This document shows, piece after piece, positions 6,919 to 12,731 of a stretch of 15,910 nucleotides of DNA. Position 1 is the first letter of the stretch; each line of letters opens with the position of its first letter. Below the pieces are notes generated by a model. That model saw nothing but the letters and a program-made list of their open reading frames with translations, did not search any database and was not told the DNA's origin. The position numbers were made by a program, and so were the translations under genes. The stretch is from CAYNLK01 sp964398055 (GTDB taxonomy: Bacteria > Chloroflexota > Anaerolineae > 4572-78 > J111), in assembly GCA_964398055.1 (NCBI GenBank), contig CAYNLK010000089.1, forward strand, positions 1 to 15,910, given 5' to 3'.

Positions 6919-7626
6919 CTATTCATCTCGCCGGGTATACACAATGAGGAGTGAAAGATAATGAATTGAAGCGCCCCGCAATGAGCGAGCATCACGAATG
7001 ACCCGCCCGGCCGGGTGGGAGGCCCGCTCGACGAGAATTGTCCGCTCGTTCAAACCCAGCTCGGTCAATAAGTCCAGCAGTTGATCCAGCAGCCGGTGAA
7101 ACTTGAGCAGCACCACCGTATCGAAATCGTGGAAAATCTGGCGCAGATCGGCCAGATTCTCAAAGGTGGTCGGGATAATAGCCAGGCGTTGATCGGCATT
7201 GACCAGCGGCGTTTTGGCCTGAGCCGCCGCGGCCATCACTGAGCTGACGCCAGGGACGATCTCAACCGGAAAAGTTGAGACGAGATGTTGCAGCACGTAA
7301 ATGAAGGTGCTGTGCAACAACGGGTCGCCCTCCGTTAAGAAAGCCACATTTTGCCCTGCCGCCAATCTCTCGGCGATGGCCTGGGCCGCGGCCCGACGGT
7401 AACTGAATTTGGCCGCCACCTCTTTGACCATCGGGAACAGCAGTTTCAATACCGTTTGCTCCGGCGTCAACAACGTTGAGACAATCTCAAGAGCGTAACT
7501 ATCACCATCCGGTTTGGTAATCGGCGCGGCAATCACCGGGGCGGCCCTGATCAGTCGCGCTGCTTTAAGGGTCAGCAGCTCCGGGTCGCCCGGCCCCACC
7601 CCGATACCGTAGAGGGTGCCTGTCAT
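6919..7626 (-). CDS. cbiL: Precorrin-2 / cobalt-factor II C20-methyltransferase
   Basis: A 235-residue SAM-dependent tetrapyrrole methylase that adds a methyl group at C20 of cobalt-factor II (CbiL) or precorrin-2 (CobI). The class III methylase hallmarks are present: N-terminal G-V-G-P-G-D-P-E at 9-16, a central L-T-E-G-D-P loop near 97-102 followed by H-S-T-F, and V-P-G-V-S-S near 124-129. Of the tetrapyrrole methylases, the E-G-D-P-L-L-H-S-T-F form and overall length fit CbiL/CobI best. The start at ATG 7626 is 1 nt after the cbiET stop, so the two are cotranslated. The cbiL symbol is chosen because cbiD and cbiET nearby indicate the early-cobalt (anaerobic) pathway. Confidence 0.93.
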   Translation of the reverse strand: MTGTLYGIGVGPGDPELLTLKAARLIRAAPVIAAPITKPDGDSYALEIVSTLLTPEQTVLKLLFPMVKEVAAKFSYRRAAAQAIAERLAAGQNVAFLTEGDPLLHSTFIYVLQHLVSTFPVEIVPGVSSVMAAAAQAKTPLVNADQRLAIIPTTFENLADLRQIFHDFDTVVLLKFHRLLDQLLDLLTELGLNERTILVERASHPAGRVIRDARSLRGASIHYLSLLIVYTRRDE

Positions 7627-7627
7627 T

Positions 7628-8839
7628 TTATTTCACCTTCCCTGAGACAATAAAGACCGGATTGAGCGGAGCGAGCCGGGTCAATCCAGCGATAGCCTGC
7701 CCGTGGGCCAGATTGACCTGCGTCACTTCAGGGGACCAATTGAATGATTTCATCAGCTTAATGGCCTCGTTCAGGTTTTCCAGAGTAGCCAGATTCAGCA
7801 CGATCCGGCCGCCGGGCCGAAGCGCCCGGTCGAGCTGCTGCAAGATGCCGGCCATTTCGCCGCCGCTGCCGCCGATGAACACGGCGTCGGGTTGGGGCAG
7901 GTCGGCCAGCGCGGCCGGGGCCCGCCCAGTCACCACCGTTACATTCAACGCCCCATAACGCCGGCAGTTCGCCCGGATGTAGTCCAGATTTTCGGCGTCG
8001 TGTTCGATGGCAAAGAGCTGTCCCCGCCAGGCTAACTCGGCCAACTCCACACTGACGGCGCCGCTACCGGCGCCGATATCCCAAATTGTGTCTGTTTCAG
8101 CCACCGCCAGCCGGGCCAGGCTGAGAGCGCGCACATCGGCTTTGGTGATCAGGCCGCGGCGGTGGGCGTAAGCCTCGTCCGGGCGAGGGGCAAAGATAGG
8201 CCACGGCTGCCAGCCTTCATCTTGCACCAGCAGCAAGACGTTTAGCGGGCCAAATTCCAGGCCGGGCAGCGCGGCCAAACGGGTGTCGGTCAACCGCTCG
8301 TCCGGCTGCCCCAGATTCTCGGCGACAATCGCCCGGCAATCGGCCAGACCGATCTCCAACAGGGTTTGGGCAATCATGGCCGGGCTATGTTGCCGGTCGG
8401 TCAGAATGCCCAATTTGGACGCCCGTTTGGCCCAGCCAACCACTTCGGCCAACGGGCGGGCGTGGGCGCTGGTGAAAATAGCCTCGTTCCAGGCCAGTCC
8501 GGCCCGGGCAAAGGCAAGTTGCAACGAGCTAACGTGCGGGATGATCTCCAACTCCTGCGGCGGCAAGTGGCGCAACAACGTCGCCACGAGGCCATAGAAA
8601 CCAGGGTCGCCGGAGGCCAGCATAACGACCCGCTGCTCGCCCCGGCCAGATAGTTGGCCGATCAGCCCGGCAATATTGGCGCCAATTACAACTTTTTCAG
8701 CCGGGTGGTCGGCCCAAAAAGAGAGCAGCCGTTGCCCGCCCCAGAGCTGGTGAGCCTGGGCGATGCGGGCTTGCAGGGTCACCGGCAGGCTGGCCGGCCC
8801 CTCCGCTCCTACTCCCACCACCAAGATTCGTTCAGGCAT
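7628..8839 (-). CDS. cbiET: Precorrin-6Y C5,15-methyltransferase (decarboxylating), CbiE-CbiT fusion
   Basis: A 403-residue two-domain enzyme that methylates C5 and C15 of the corrin ring and removes the acetate carboxyl at C12. Residues 1 to about 205 are a CbiE-type tetrapyrrole methylase (G-V-G-A-E-G at 9-14, A-S-G-D-P-G-F-Y-G at 75-83). Residues 229-403 are CbiT, a class I Rossmann methyltransferase with the SAM loop I-W-D-I-G-A-G-S-G-A-V-S at 252-263. An acidic strand end (I-E-H-D) follows about 20 residues later, and G-G-S-G-G occurs near 324-328. The fused form is also called CobL. The stop is 1 nt before cbiL. Upstream, the gene is separated from cbiD by the inverted-repeat cassette carrying the GxxExxY gene, suggesting the operon was once continuous. 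Confidence 0.95.
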   Translation of the reverse strand: MPERILVVGVGAEGPASLPVTLQARIAQAHQLWGGQRLLSFWADHPAEKVVIGANIAGLIGQLSGRGEQRVVMLASGDPGFYGLVATLLRHLPPQELEIIPHVSSLQLAFARAGLAWNEAIFTSAHARPLAEVVGWAKRASKLGILTDRQHSPAMIAQTLLEIGLADCRAIVAENLGQPDERLTDTRLAALPGLEFGPLNVLLLVQDEGWQPWPIFAPRPDEAYAHRRGLITKADVRALSLARLAVAETDTIWDIGAGSGAVSVELAELAWRGQLFAIEHDAENLDYIRANCRRYGALNVTVVTGRAPAALADLPQPDAVFIGGSGGEMAGILQQLDRALRPGGRIVLNLATLENLNEAIKLMKSFNWSPEVTQVNLAHGQAIAGLTRLAPLNPVFIVSGKVK

Positions 8840-8869
8840 AAATCGGCTTCAATTTTTCTATTAAGAATT

Positions 8870-8903
8870 GCTCACGGATTATCACGGATGAACACGGATT
8901 TCT
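8870..8903. repeat. Left inverted repeat of the GxxExxY cassette
   Basis: Three 10-bp units with core CACGGAT, running into the stop codon of the GxxExxY gene. It pairs with 9413-9446 at 30 of 34 positions. Confidence 0.85.
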
Positions 8904-9306
8904 AGAAACTTTGCTTGATCCGTGAACCATATCGCTTCTGTTCGTTATCAAAAATTTTGCGTTTGAGCTGAGGTTTGATGCCAAAATTGAGCAATAACCC
9001 GACTTCATACCGGGTGGCGTTCAAGTAATTCAGCAGTTGCGCTTCGTGTTCCGGTAACAGGTTACGAACTGCTTTCAACTCAATGATGACCTGATCTTCG
9101 ACCAGCAAATCAGCAAAGTATTCACCGACTACTTGACCATCATACAAAACGTTGATGGCATACTGCGGCGCAACACGCAGCCCTATTTTGTGCAACTCGA
9201 TTCTCAAAGCATTTTCGTACACATTCTCTAAAAAACCATAGCCAAGTGCATTGTAAACAGTGTAAAACGCGCCAATGATTTTCTGGGTCAATTTCTCATG
9301 CTTCAT
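8902..9306 (-). CDS. GxxExxY protein (PD-(D/E)XK nuclease fold)
   Basis: A 134-residue protein of the GxxExxY family, a widespread small family with a PD-(D/E)XK nuclease-like core and no settled function. Seen in the sequence: the name motif G-F-L-E-N-V-Y at 24-30; the nuclease core with D66 in E-Y-F-A-D-L-L-V and E76-L-K78 ten residues later; and H-E-A-Q-L-L-N-Y-L after it, the position of the usual Gln helix. All expected metal-binding residues are intact. A GTG at 9393 would add 29 residues partly encoded by the flanking repeat, so ATG 9306 is preferred. The gene interrupts the cbiD-cbiET operon, is lower in GC than its neighbours and is enclosed by inverted repeats. It is unlikely to work in cobalamin synthesis. 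Confidence 0.88.
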   Translation of the reverse strand: MKHEKLTQKIIGAFYTVYNALGYGFLENVYENALRIELHKIGLRVAPQYAINVLYDGQVVGEYFADLLVEDQVIIELKAVRNLLPEHEAQLLNYLNATRYEVGLLLNFGIKPQLKRKIFDNEQKRYGSRIKQSF

Positions 9307-9412
9307 CTTTTCTTCAATGACCCCACGATAAATAGGAATTAGCAGTTTTGCGGTTTTCACCAGGCTCACGAACCGCGACGCACTGATTGACACGGATTAG
9401 AACAAAAAATTA

Positions 9413-9446
9413 AGATATCCGTGTTTACCCGTGTTAATCCGTGAGC
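9413..9446. repeat. Right inverted repeat of the GxxExxY cassette
   Basis: Inverted copy of 8870-8903; on the minus strand it begins GCTCACGGATTA like the left copy. An extra CACGGAT at 9391-9397 can also pair with ATCCGTG inside this repeat, so the upstream leader of the gene may fold. Confidence 0.85.
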
Positions 9447-9506
9447 TATAACAGTCATTGTGGCAATTCTGTAAGAAAAATCCTGCTAATTGCCCAGCGT
9501 ATGGAT

Positions 9507-10637
9507 TTAGACAGATTTTTTGGCCGTGGCCAGCAGTGCACCATTGATGTCATACAAGTAAACATCGACGGCGTAGGCTCCTTCTACAAATGCAAAGGCA
9601 TGTTCGGCCGCTTGTTGGGCCAGCCACGCTTCCAGACCGGCAAGGCTGGCCCGGCGCAGGATAATTTGCACATGGCGGGCGGTATTAGCCCGGCGAATAC
9701 GCTCCTGCAAGGTCTTATCAACCCCCAGTTGGCCGGCCGCCTCGGCTAAAAAGTCAAAATCAACGTGCCCCTCGCTCACGTGGGTCTGCATCCGGCCCTG
9801 GGCCAGCTTGGAAATTTTACCGATCATCCCGGCAATGACCACCTGCTGAAAACCGAGCCGCCGGGCCTGCTTGAGGGCGTAATCCATATGATCGCCCACC
9901 TGCACAAAACCCAACTCCGGCCAGTCGGGGTGGCGTTCCATGGTGTACTGCTCGCTGCGGTTGCCGGTGGTCAGTACGGCCCGAGTCACGTGGTTGCGGG
10001 CGGCCACTTTTAACTCCACGTAAATGCTGGCCCGGTAGGAAGATTGGGAGTAAGGCTTAACAATGCCGGTAGTGCCCAAAATGGAAATGCCGCCGACAAT
10101 GCCCAGCCGGGGGTTGAGGGTCTGTTGGGCCAGCGCCTCGCCGCCGGGCACGCTGATGGTTACTTTGAGGCCGCGTTCGGCCAGGGCGTCGCCCGCTTCG
10201 ACGCTGACAATTTGGGTAATCATCCGCCGCGGCGTCGGGTTGATGGCCGGCTGGCCCACTTCGACCGGCAAGCCCGGTTTGGTCACCAGGCCGACTCCCG
10301 GACCGTTGGCCAGGACAATTCCCGGCGTCCCACTCCATTCGACCGTCGCCTGAATCTCGGCACCGTGAGTTACGTCGGGGTCATCGCCGGCGTCTTTGAT
10401 CACGCCGCAGGTCACCCGGCCCGGCGCTAGTTCACACCGGCACAGGTCGAAGGTGACGCCTTTTTGAGCCGGCAGGTCGATGGTAATCTGATTGAGCGGC
10501 TGGCCGCTGATTAAGGCTCGGGTGGCGGCGCCGGCCGCGGCGGTGGCGCAGGCGCCGGTGGTATAGCCGGTTCTTAAAAGCTGAGGGTTGACGGATGAAG
10601 GATGAGACTTAGATTGATTTCCGCCTTCAGCCCTCAT
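9507..10637 (-). CDS. cbiD: Cobalt-precorrin-5B C1-methyltransferase
   Basis: A 376-residue SAM-dependent methyltransferase that methylates C1 of cobalt-precorrin-5B in the anaerobic cobalamin pathway; CbiD is the marker gene of that pathway. Conserved blocks are L-R-T-G-Y-T-T-G-A-C-A-T-A-A at 21-34, D-A-G-D-D-P-D-V-T-H-G near 82-92, G-P-G-V-G-L-V-T-K-P-G-L near 112-123, and G-G-I-S-I-L-G-T-T-G-I-V-K-P-Y-S in the second half. ATG 10637 overlaps the cbiC stop by 11 nt. Residues 2-18 are not family-like: they are encoded by a 7-bp-periodic inverted repeat at the junction, and conserved protein begins at residue 20-21. The true start is probably still 10637, since no better-placed start is seen. 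Confidence 0.95.
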   Translation of the reverse strand: MRAEGGNQSKSHPSSVNPQLLRTGYTTGACATAAAGAATRALISGQPLNQITIDLPAQKGVTFDLCRCELAPGRVTCGVIKDAGDDPDVTHGAEIQATVEWSGTPGIVLANGPGVGLVTKPGLPVEVGQPAINPTPRRMITQIVSVEAGDALAERGLKVTISVPGGEALAQQTLNPRLGIVGGISILGTTGIVKPYSQSSYRASIYVELKVAARNHVTRAVLTTGNRSEQYTMERHPDWPELGFVQVGDHMDYALKQARRLGFQQVVIAGMIGKISKLAQGRMQTHVSEGHVDFDFLAEAAGQLGVDKTLQERIRRANTARHVQIILRRASLAGLEAWLAQQAAEHAFAFVEGAYAVDVYLYDINGALLATAKKSV

Positions 10638-10646
10638 CCTTCAGCC
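10593..10646. repeat. Heptad inverted repeat at the cbiC-cbiD junction
   Basis: Arms 10593-10606 and 10633-10646 are reverse complements at 13 of 14 positions. The minus strand reads as heptamers GGCTGAA, GGATGAG, GGCTGAA, GGCGGAA. The repeat encodes both the C-terminal tail of CbiC and the N-terminal tail of CbiD. Confidence 0.8.
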
Positions 10647-11259
10647 TTCGGTTTTGCGCCAACCTTAATAAAGCATTGATCATGGCCGCCGCCACGGTCG
10701 AGCCGCCTTTGCGCCCTACGGCAGTGATGTAGGGTACATCAAGCGTGAGCAGCTCGTCTTTGGACTCGACCGCGCTGACAAAGCCAACCGGCACGCCCAC
10801 AATCAGGGCCGGGCGGATGCCCTCCTCCCGAACCAGCCGGATCACCTCCAGCAGGGCAGTGGGCGCATTGCCGATGGCCGCAATGCCGCCATCGATATTG
10901 GCCGCATTGAGCCGCATGGCCACCGTCGAGCGGGTCAATCCCTGCGCCCGGGCCTGCTCGTAGACGCCGGAGCGGCGGATATCGCACACAATCTGGCCGC
11001 CAAACTCGGCTAAAATCGTCTCGCTGATCCCAACCTCGACCATGCGCACATCGGTGACGATGGTGCAACCGCGGCGGATAGCCTCGATGCCGCTGGCAAT
11101 GGCCTGCGGATGAAAGCGGATAATCTGCTGAAAGTCAAAATCGGCGGTGGCGTGGATGACCCGCACCACCACGGCCAACTCTTCTTCAGAAAAATTGTGG
11201 TCGCCCATCTCGGCGCGAATAATCCGGAAACTTTCGCCTTCAATTTCGTGGGGCAGCAT
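10627..11259 (-). CDS. cbiC: Precorrin-8X / cobalt-precorrin-8 methylmutase
   Basis: A 210-residue enzyme that moves the C11 methyl group to C12, producing (hydrogeno)cobyrinate. Family features are the catalytic histidine H36 in R-V-I-H-A-T-A-D-F-D-F, D-V-R-M-V near 70-74, the block around A-N-I-D-G-G-I-A-A-I-G-N-A-P-T-A-L, and V-G-V-P-V-G-F-V followed by A-V-E-S-K. The frame stays open to 11364, but ATG 11259 is chosen because AGGAG lies 6 nt upstream and the extension is encoded by heptad repeats. The last seven residues are also encoded by a heptad repeat shared with the start of cbiD, with which it overlaps by 11 nt. Confidence 0.95.
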   Translation of the reverse strand: MLPHEIEGESFRIIRAEMGDHNFSEEELAVVVRVIHATADFDFQQIIRFHPQAIASGIEAIRRGCTIVTDVRMVEVGISETILAEFGGQIVCDIRRSGVYEQARAQGLTRSTVAMRLNAANIDGGIAAIGNAPTALLEVIRLVREEGIRPALIVGVPVGFVSAVESKDELLTLDVPYITAVGRKGGSTVAAAMINALLRLAQNRRLKDEG

Positions 11260-11291
11260 GGGGCGCTCCTTTTGTCGATTGTCTATATTGT

Positions 11292-11356
11292 GTGTGTTGC
11301 GTATTGCGTGTTGCGTAAACGGAACACGGAACACGGAACACGGAACACGCAATACG
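11292..11356. repeat. Heptad repeat with inverted arms in the cbiH-cbiC spacer
   Basis: Four perfect tandem GGAACAC heptamers (11321-11348) are preceded by GTGTGTT, GCGTATT, GCGTGTT and GCGTAAA, also in 7-bp phase. The flanks form a perfect 13-bp inverted repeat, 11300-11312 with 11344-11356. It fills most of the 110-bp spacer between cbiH and cbiC. It could form an mRNA hairpin that attenuates or insulates cbiC; no U run follows. Confidence 0.88.
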
Positions 11357-11369
11357 TGAACCATTCCCT

Positions 11370-12170
11370 CTAATCACCGCTCAATTCATATTTCCCGGCG
11401 TAACCCCGCGGCGTCACCAGCTTGCCCTTATAGACCATGGTTTGACTATTGCCAACAATGACAATGGTGACCATATCCACCTGGGCGGCAGGCAACTCGG
11501 CCAGGGTGATCAGCTCGACCGCCTGCTCGGCCCGGTAGGCCGCCCGCACCAGGCCGACGGGCGTCTGCGGCGAGCGATGGCGGGCCAAAATCTGGCAGGT
11601 CAACTCAAACGGCTCGGTCCGGCGCTTGCCCTTGGGATTGTACAGGCACAGGATGAAATCGGCCTGGGCGGCCAGCTCGACCCGGCGCAGGATTTCCTCA
11701 CGGGGGGTCAACTGGTCGCTGAGGCTGATGGCGGCAAAATCGGTCATCAGCGGCGCGCCCAGCAGGGCCGCGGCCGCGTTCAGCGCCGACACGCCGGGAA
11801 TCACCTCAACGTCAATGTCACTTTCACCCCGCTCCCGCAGCACCTCAAAAACCAGCCCGGCCATGCCGTAAACGCCGGCATCGCCGCTGGAAATCAGGGC
11901 CACCCGCCGGCCGGCTTTGGCCAGGTCGACCACCTGGTTGACCCGGCTGACCTCCTGGCGCATCCCGCTGCCCTGGCGCGGGGTCTGCGGAGCAATCGCC
12001 TCGATCAGGCGCAGGTAAGTTTTGTAGCCAGAAATCACCTCGGCCGACTCCAGGGCCTGCCGGGCCGCCGGAGTCAGCAACGACAGGTCGCCCGGCCCCA
12101 GACCAACGACGACAATAGAGCCGGATTTACGATTTACGATTTTCGATTGACGATTGACGCTTTGGTTCAT
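11370..12170 (-). CDS. cbiH: Precorrin-3B / cobalt-factor III C17-methyltransferase
   Basis: A 266-residue tetrapyrrole methylase that methylates C17 and drives ring contraction (CbiH in the anaerobic, CobJ in the aerobic pathway). Motifs are G-L-G-P-G-D at 23-28, S-S-G-D-A-G-V-Y-G-M-A at 94-104, V-I-P-G-V-S-A-L-N-A-A-A-A-L-L-G-A-P-L near 123-141, and C-L-Y-N-P-K-G-K-R-R near 174-183; the last is diagnostic for CbiH/CobJ. Conserved protein starts at about G17-S18. The first 16 residues, rich in Ser, Asn, Arg and Lys, are encoded by five tandem heptamers. The ATG at 12170 has only a weak ribosome binding site, so the exact start is uncertain. It follows the TIR gene by 48 nt with no clear terminator between them, so readthrough from the NLR-TIR unit is possible. 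Confidence 0.93.
   Translation of the reverse strand: MNQSVNRQSKIVNRKSGSIVVVGLGPGDLSLLTPAARQALESAEVISGYKTYLRLIEAIAPQTPRQGSGMRQEVSRVNQVVDLAKAGRRVALISSGDAGVYGMAGLVFEVLRERGESDIDVEVIPGVSALNAAAALLGAPLMTDFAAISLSDQLTPREEILRRVELAAQADFILCLYNPKGKRRTEPFELTCQILARHRSPQTPVGLVRAAYRAEQAVELITLAELPAAQVDMVTIVIVGNSQTMVYKGKLVTPRGYAGKYELSGD
12124..12158. repeat. Five tandem heptamers at the 5' end of cbiH
   Basis: Exactly five 7-bp units beginning GATT: GATTTAC, GATTTAC, GATTTTC, GATTGAC, GATTGAC. They lie within the first codons of cbiH and supply its non-conserved N-terminal tail. Confidence 0.9.
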
Positions 12171-12218
12171 GACAACTTCAGTACCCTACAAACCTGGGTT
12201 CTGAGGTTACAAGCTTTC

Positions 12219-12731
12219 TCATTCCTCTTTCTCCCCTGGCCAGTTGATGACTACCGGGTTGATGCCGATGGCGCTGTTTTGCGCGCCGCTGATGTTAAAC
12301 GTGGGTGAACCGCCGGGCTGAGGCGACTGGCCGGCCTGACCGGCGGCGGCCTCGGCCAGGTCGCGCATTAGCGCGGCGAACCCCAGCACGTATTTATCAG
12401 CTTGACTCAGGTCGTGGTAGTGCAGCCGGGCCAGTTCGGGCGGAACTTTGCAGGGCAGCATCAACAACGGCACGACCCGCTTTTGCAGAGTCAGGCCGTT
12501 GTCCCACTCCCAGGTTACGTATTTGGACTTGACCGCCCCGGGGGTGAGCAGCACCAGCACCACGTCCACTTCGCGCAGGGCCGCCCTTAGCTGCTCTTGC
12601 CAGGCCCGGCCGCCCCGCATCTGTTCGATATCCCGCCAGACGGTGAAGCCGGCCCGTTCTAACTCGGCCCGCAGCCGAGCGGCCGCGTCCGCGCCATCTT
12701 TACGAGTGTAGGAAAGAAAAATTTTAAGCAT
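12219..12731 (-). CDS. TIR-domain effector with C-terminal amyloid-like signalling motif
   Basis: A 170-residue soluble protein, probably the death or defence effector of the adjacent NLR-like gene. Residues 1 to about 130 are a TIR domain: strand A I-F-L-S-Y-T-R-K-D, then G-F-T-V-W-R-D (box 2 region), V-D-V-V-L-V-L-L-T-P, and Y-V-T-W-E-W with E75 at the position of the catalytic glutamate of NAD-cleaving TIRs. A Gln/Gly/Pro linker (131-143) leads to F-N-I-S-G-A-Q-N-S-A-I-G and N-P-V-V-I-N (145-163), a short beta-prone segment. Its core matches residues 257-268 of the upstream NB-ARC protein at 9 of 12 positions. The ATG overlaps the NLR stop region by 8 nt, with GGAG about 10 nt upstream. 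NAD hydrolysis and cell suicide are inferred from the TIR family. Confidence 0.9.
   Translation of the reverse strand: MLKIFLSYTRKDGADAAARLRAELERAGFTVWRDIEQMRGGRAWQEQLRAALREVDVVLVLLTPGAVKSKYVTWEWDNGLTLQKRVVPLLMLPCKVPPELARLHYHDLSQADKYVLGFAALMRDLAEAAAGQAGQSPQPGGSPTFNISGAQNSAIGINPVVINWPGEKEE

Larger units (their letters stand above)
8870..9446. mobile_element. Candidate inverted-repeat cassette carrying a GxxExxY gene
   Basis: The GxxExxY gene is enclosed by two 34-bp inverted repeats, 8870-8903 and 9413-9446, matching at 30 of 34 positions. Each repeat is three degenerate copies of a 10-bp unit with core CACGGAT, so the units fall on one face of the helix. The left repeat overlaps the gene's stop codon. 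A further partial pair of units (9381-9400) lies inside the right end. No target-site duplication and no transposase are visible. The interior is A/T-rich compared with cbiD and cbiET on either side. Mobility is inferred from the architecture only. Confidence 0.45.

Noticed and set aside
6757..6954. Small plus-strand gene between cbiL and the riboswitch
   Set aside because: No ribosome binding site, no motif, begins within the inverted repeat and runs into the 3' end of cbiL on the other strand.
9307..9393. N-terminal extension of the GxxExxY protein from GTG 9393
   Set aside because: The extension starts in the flanking repeat, adds residues before the usual family start and lacks a good ribosome binding site; ATG 9306 fits the family better.
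9462..9494. Terminator after cbiD (7-bp inverted repeat GGCAATT/AATTGCC)
   Set aside because: The stem is short and A/T-rich with a 19-nt loop and no following U run; too weak to call.
11321..11348. CRISPR-like direct repeats (GGAACAC)
   Set aside because: Units are only 7 bp and contiguous without spacers, and there are no cas genes; this is a heptad tandem repeat.
11260..11364. N-terminal extension of CbiC from 11364
   Set aside because: It is encoded by heptad repeats and precedes a strong AGGAG-ATG start at 11259 where family similarity begins.
11442..12308. 288-residue plus-strand open frame opposite cbiH and the TIR gene
   Set aside because: It spans two convincing minus-strand genes, has no ribosome binding site and has a composition typical of the complementary strand.
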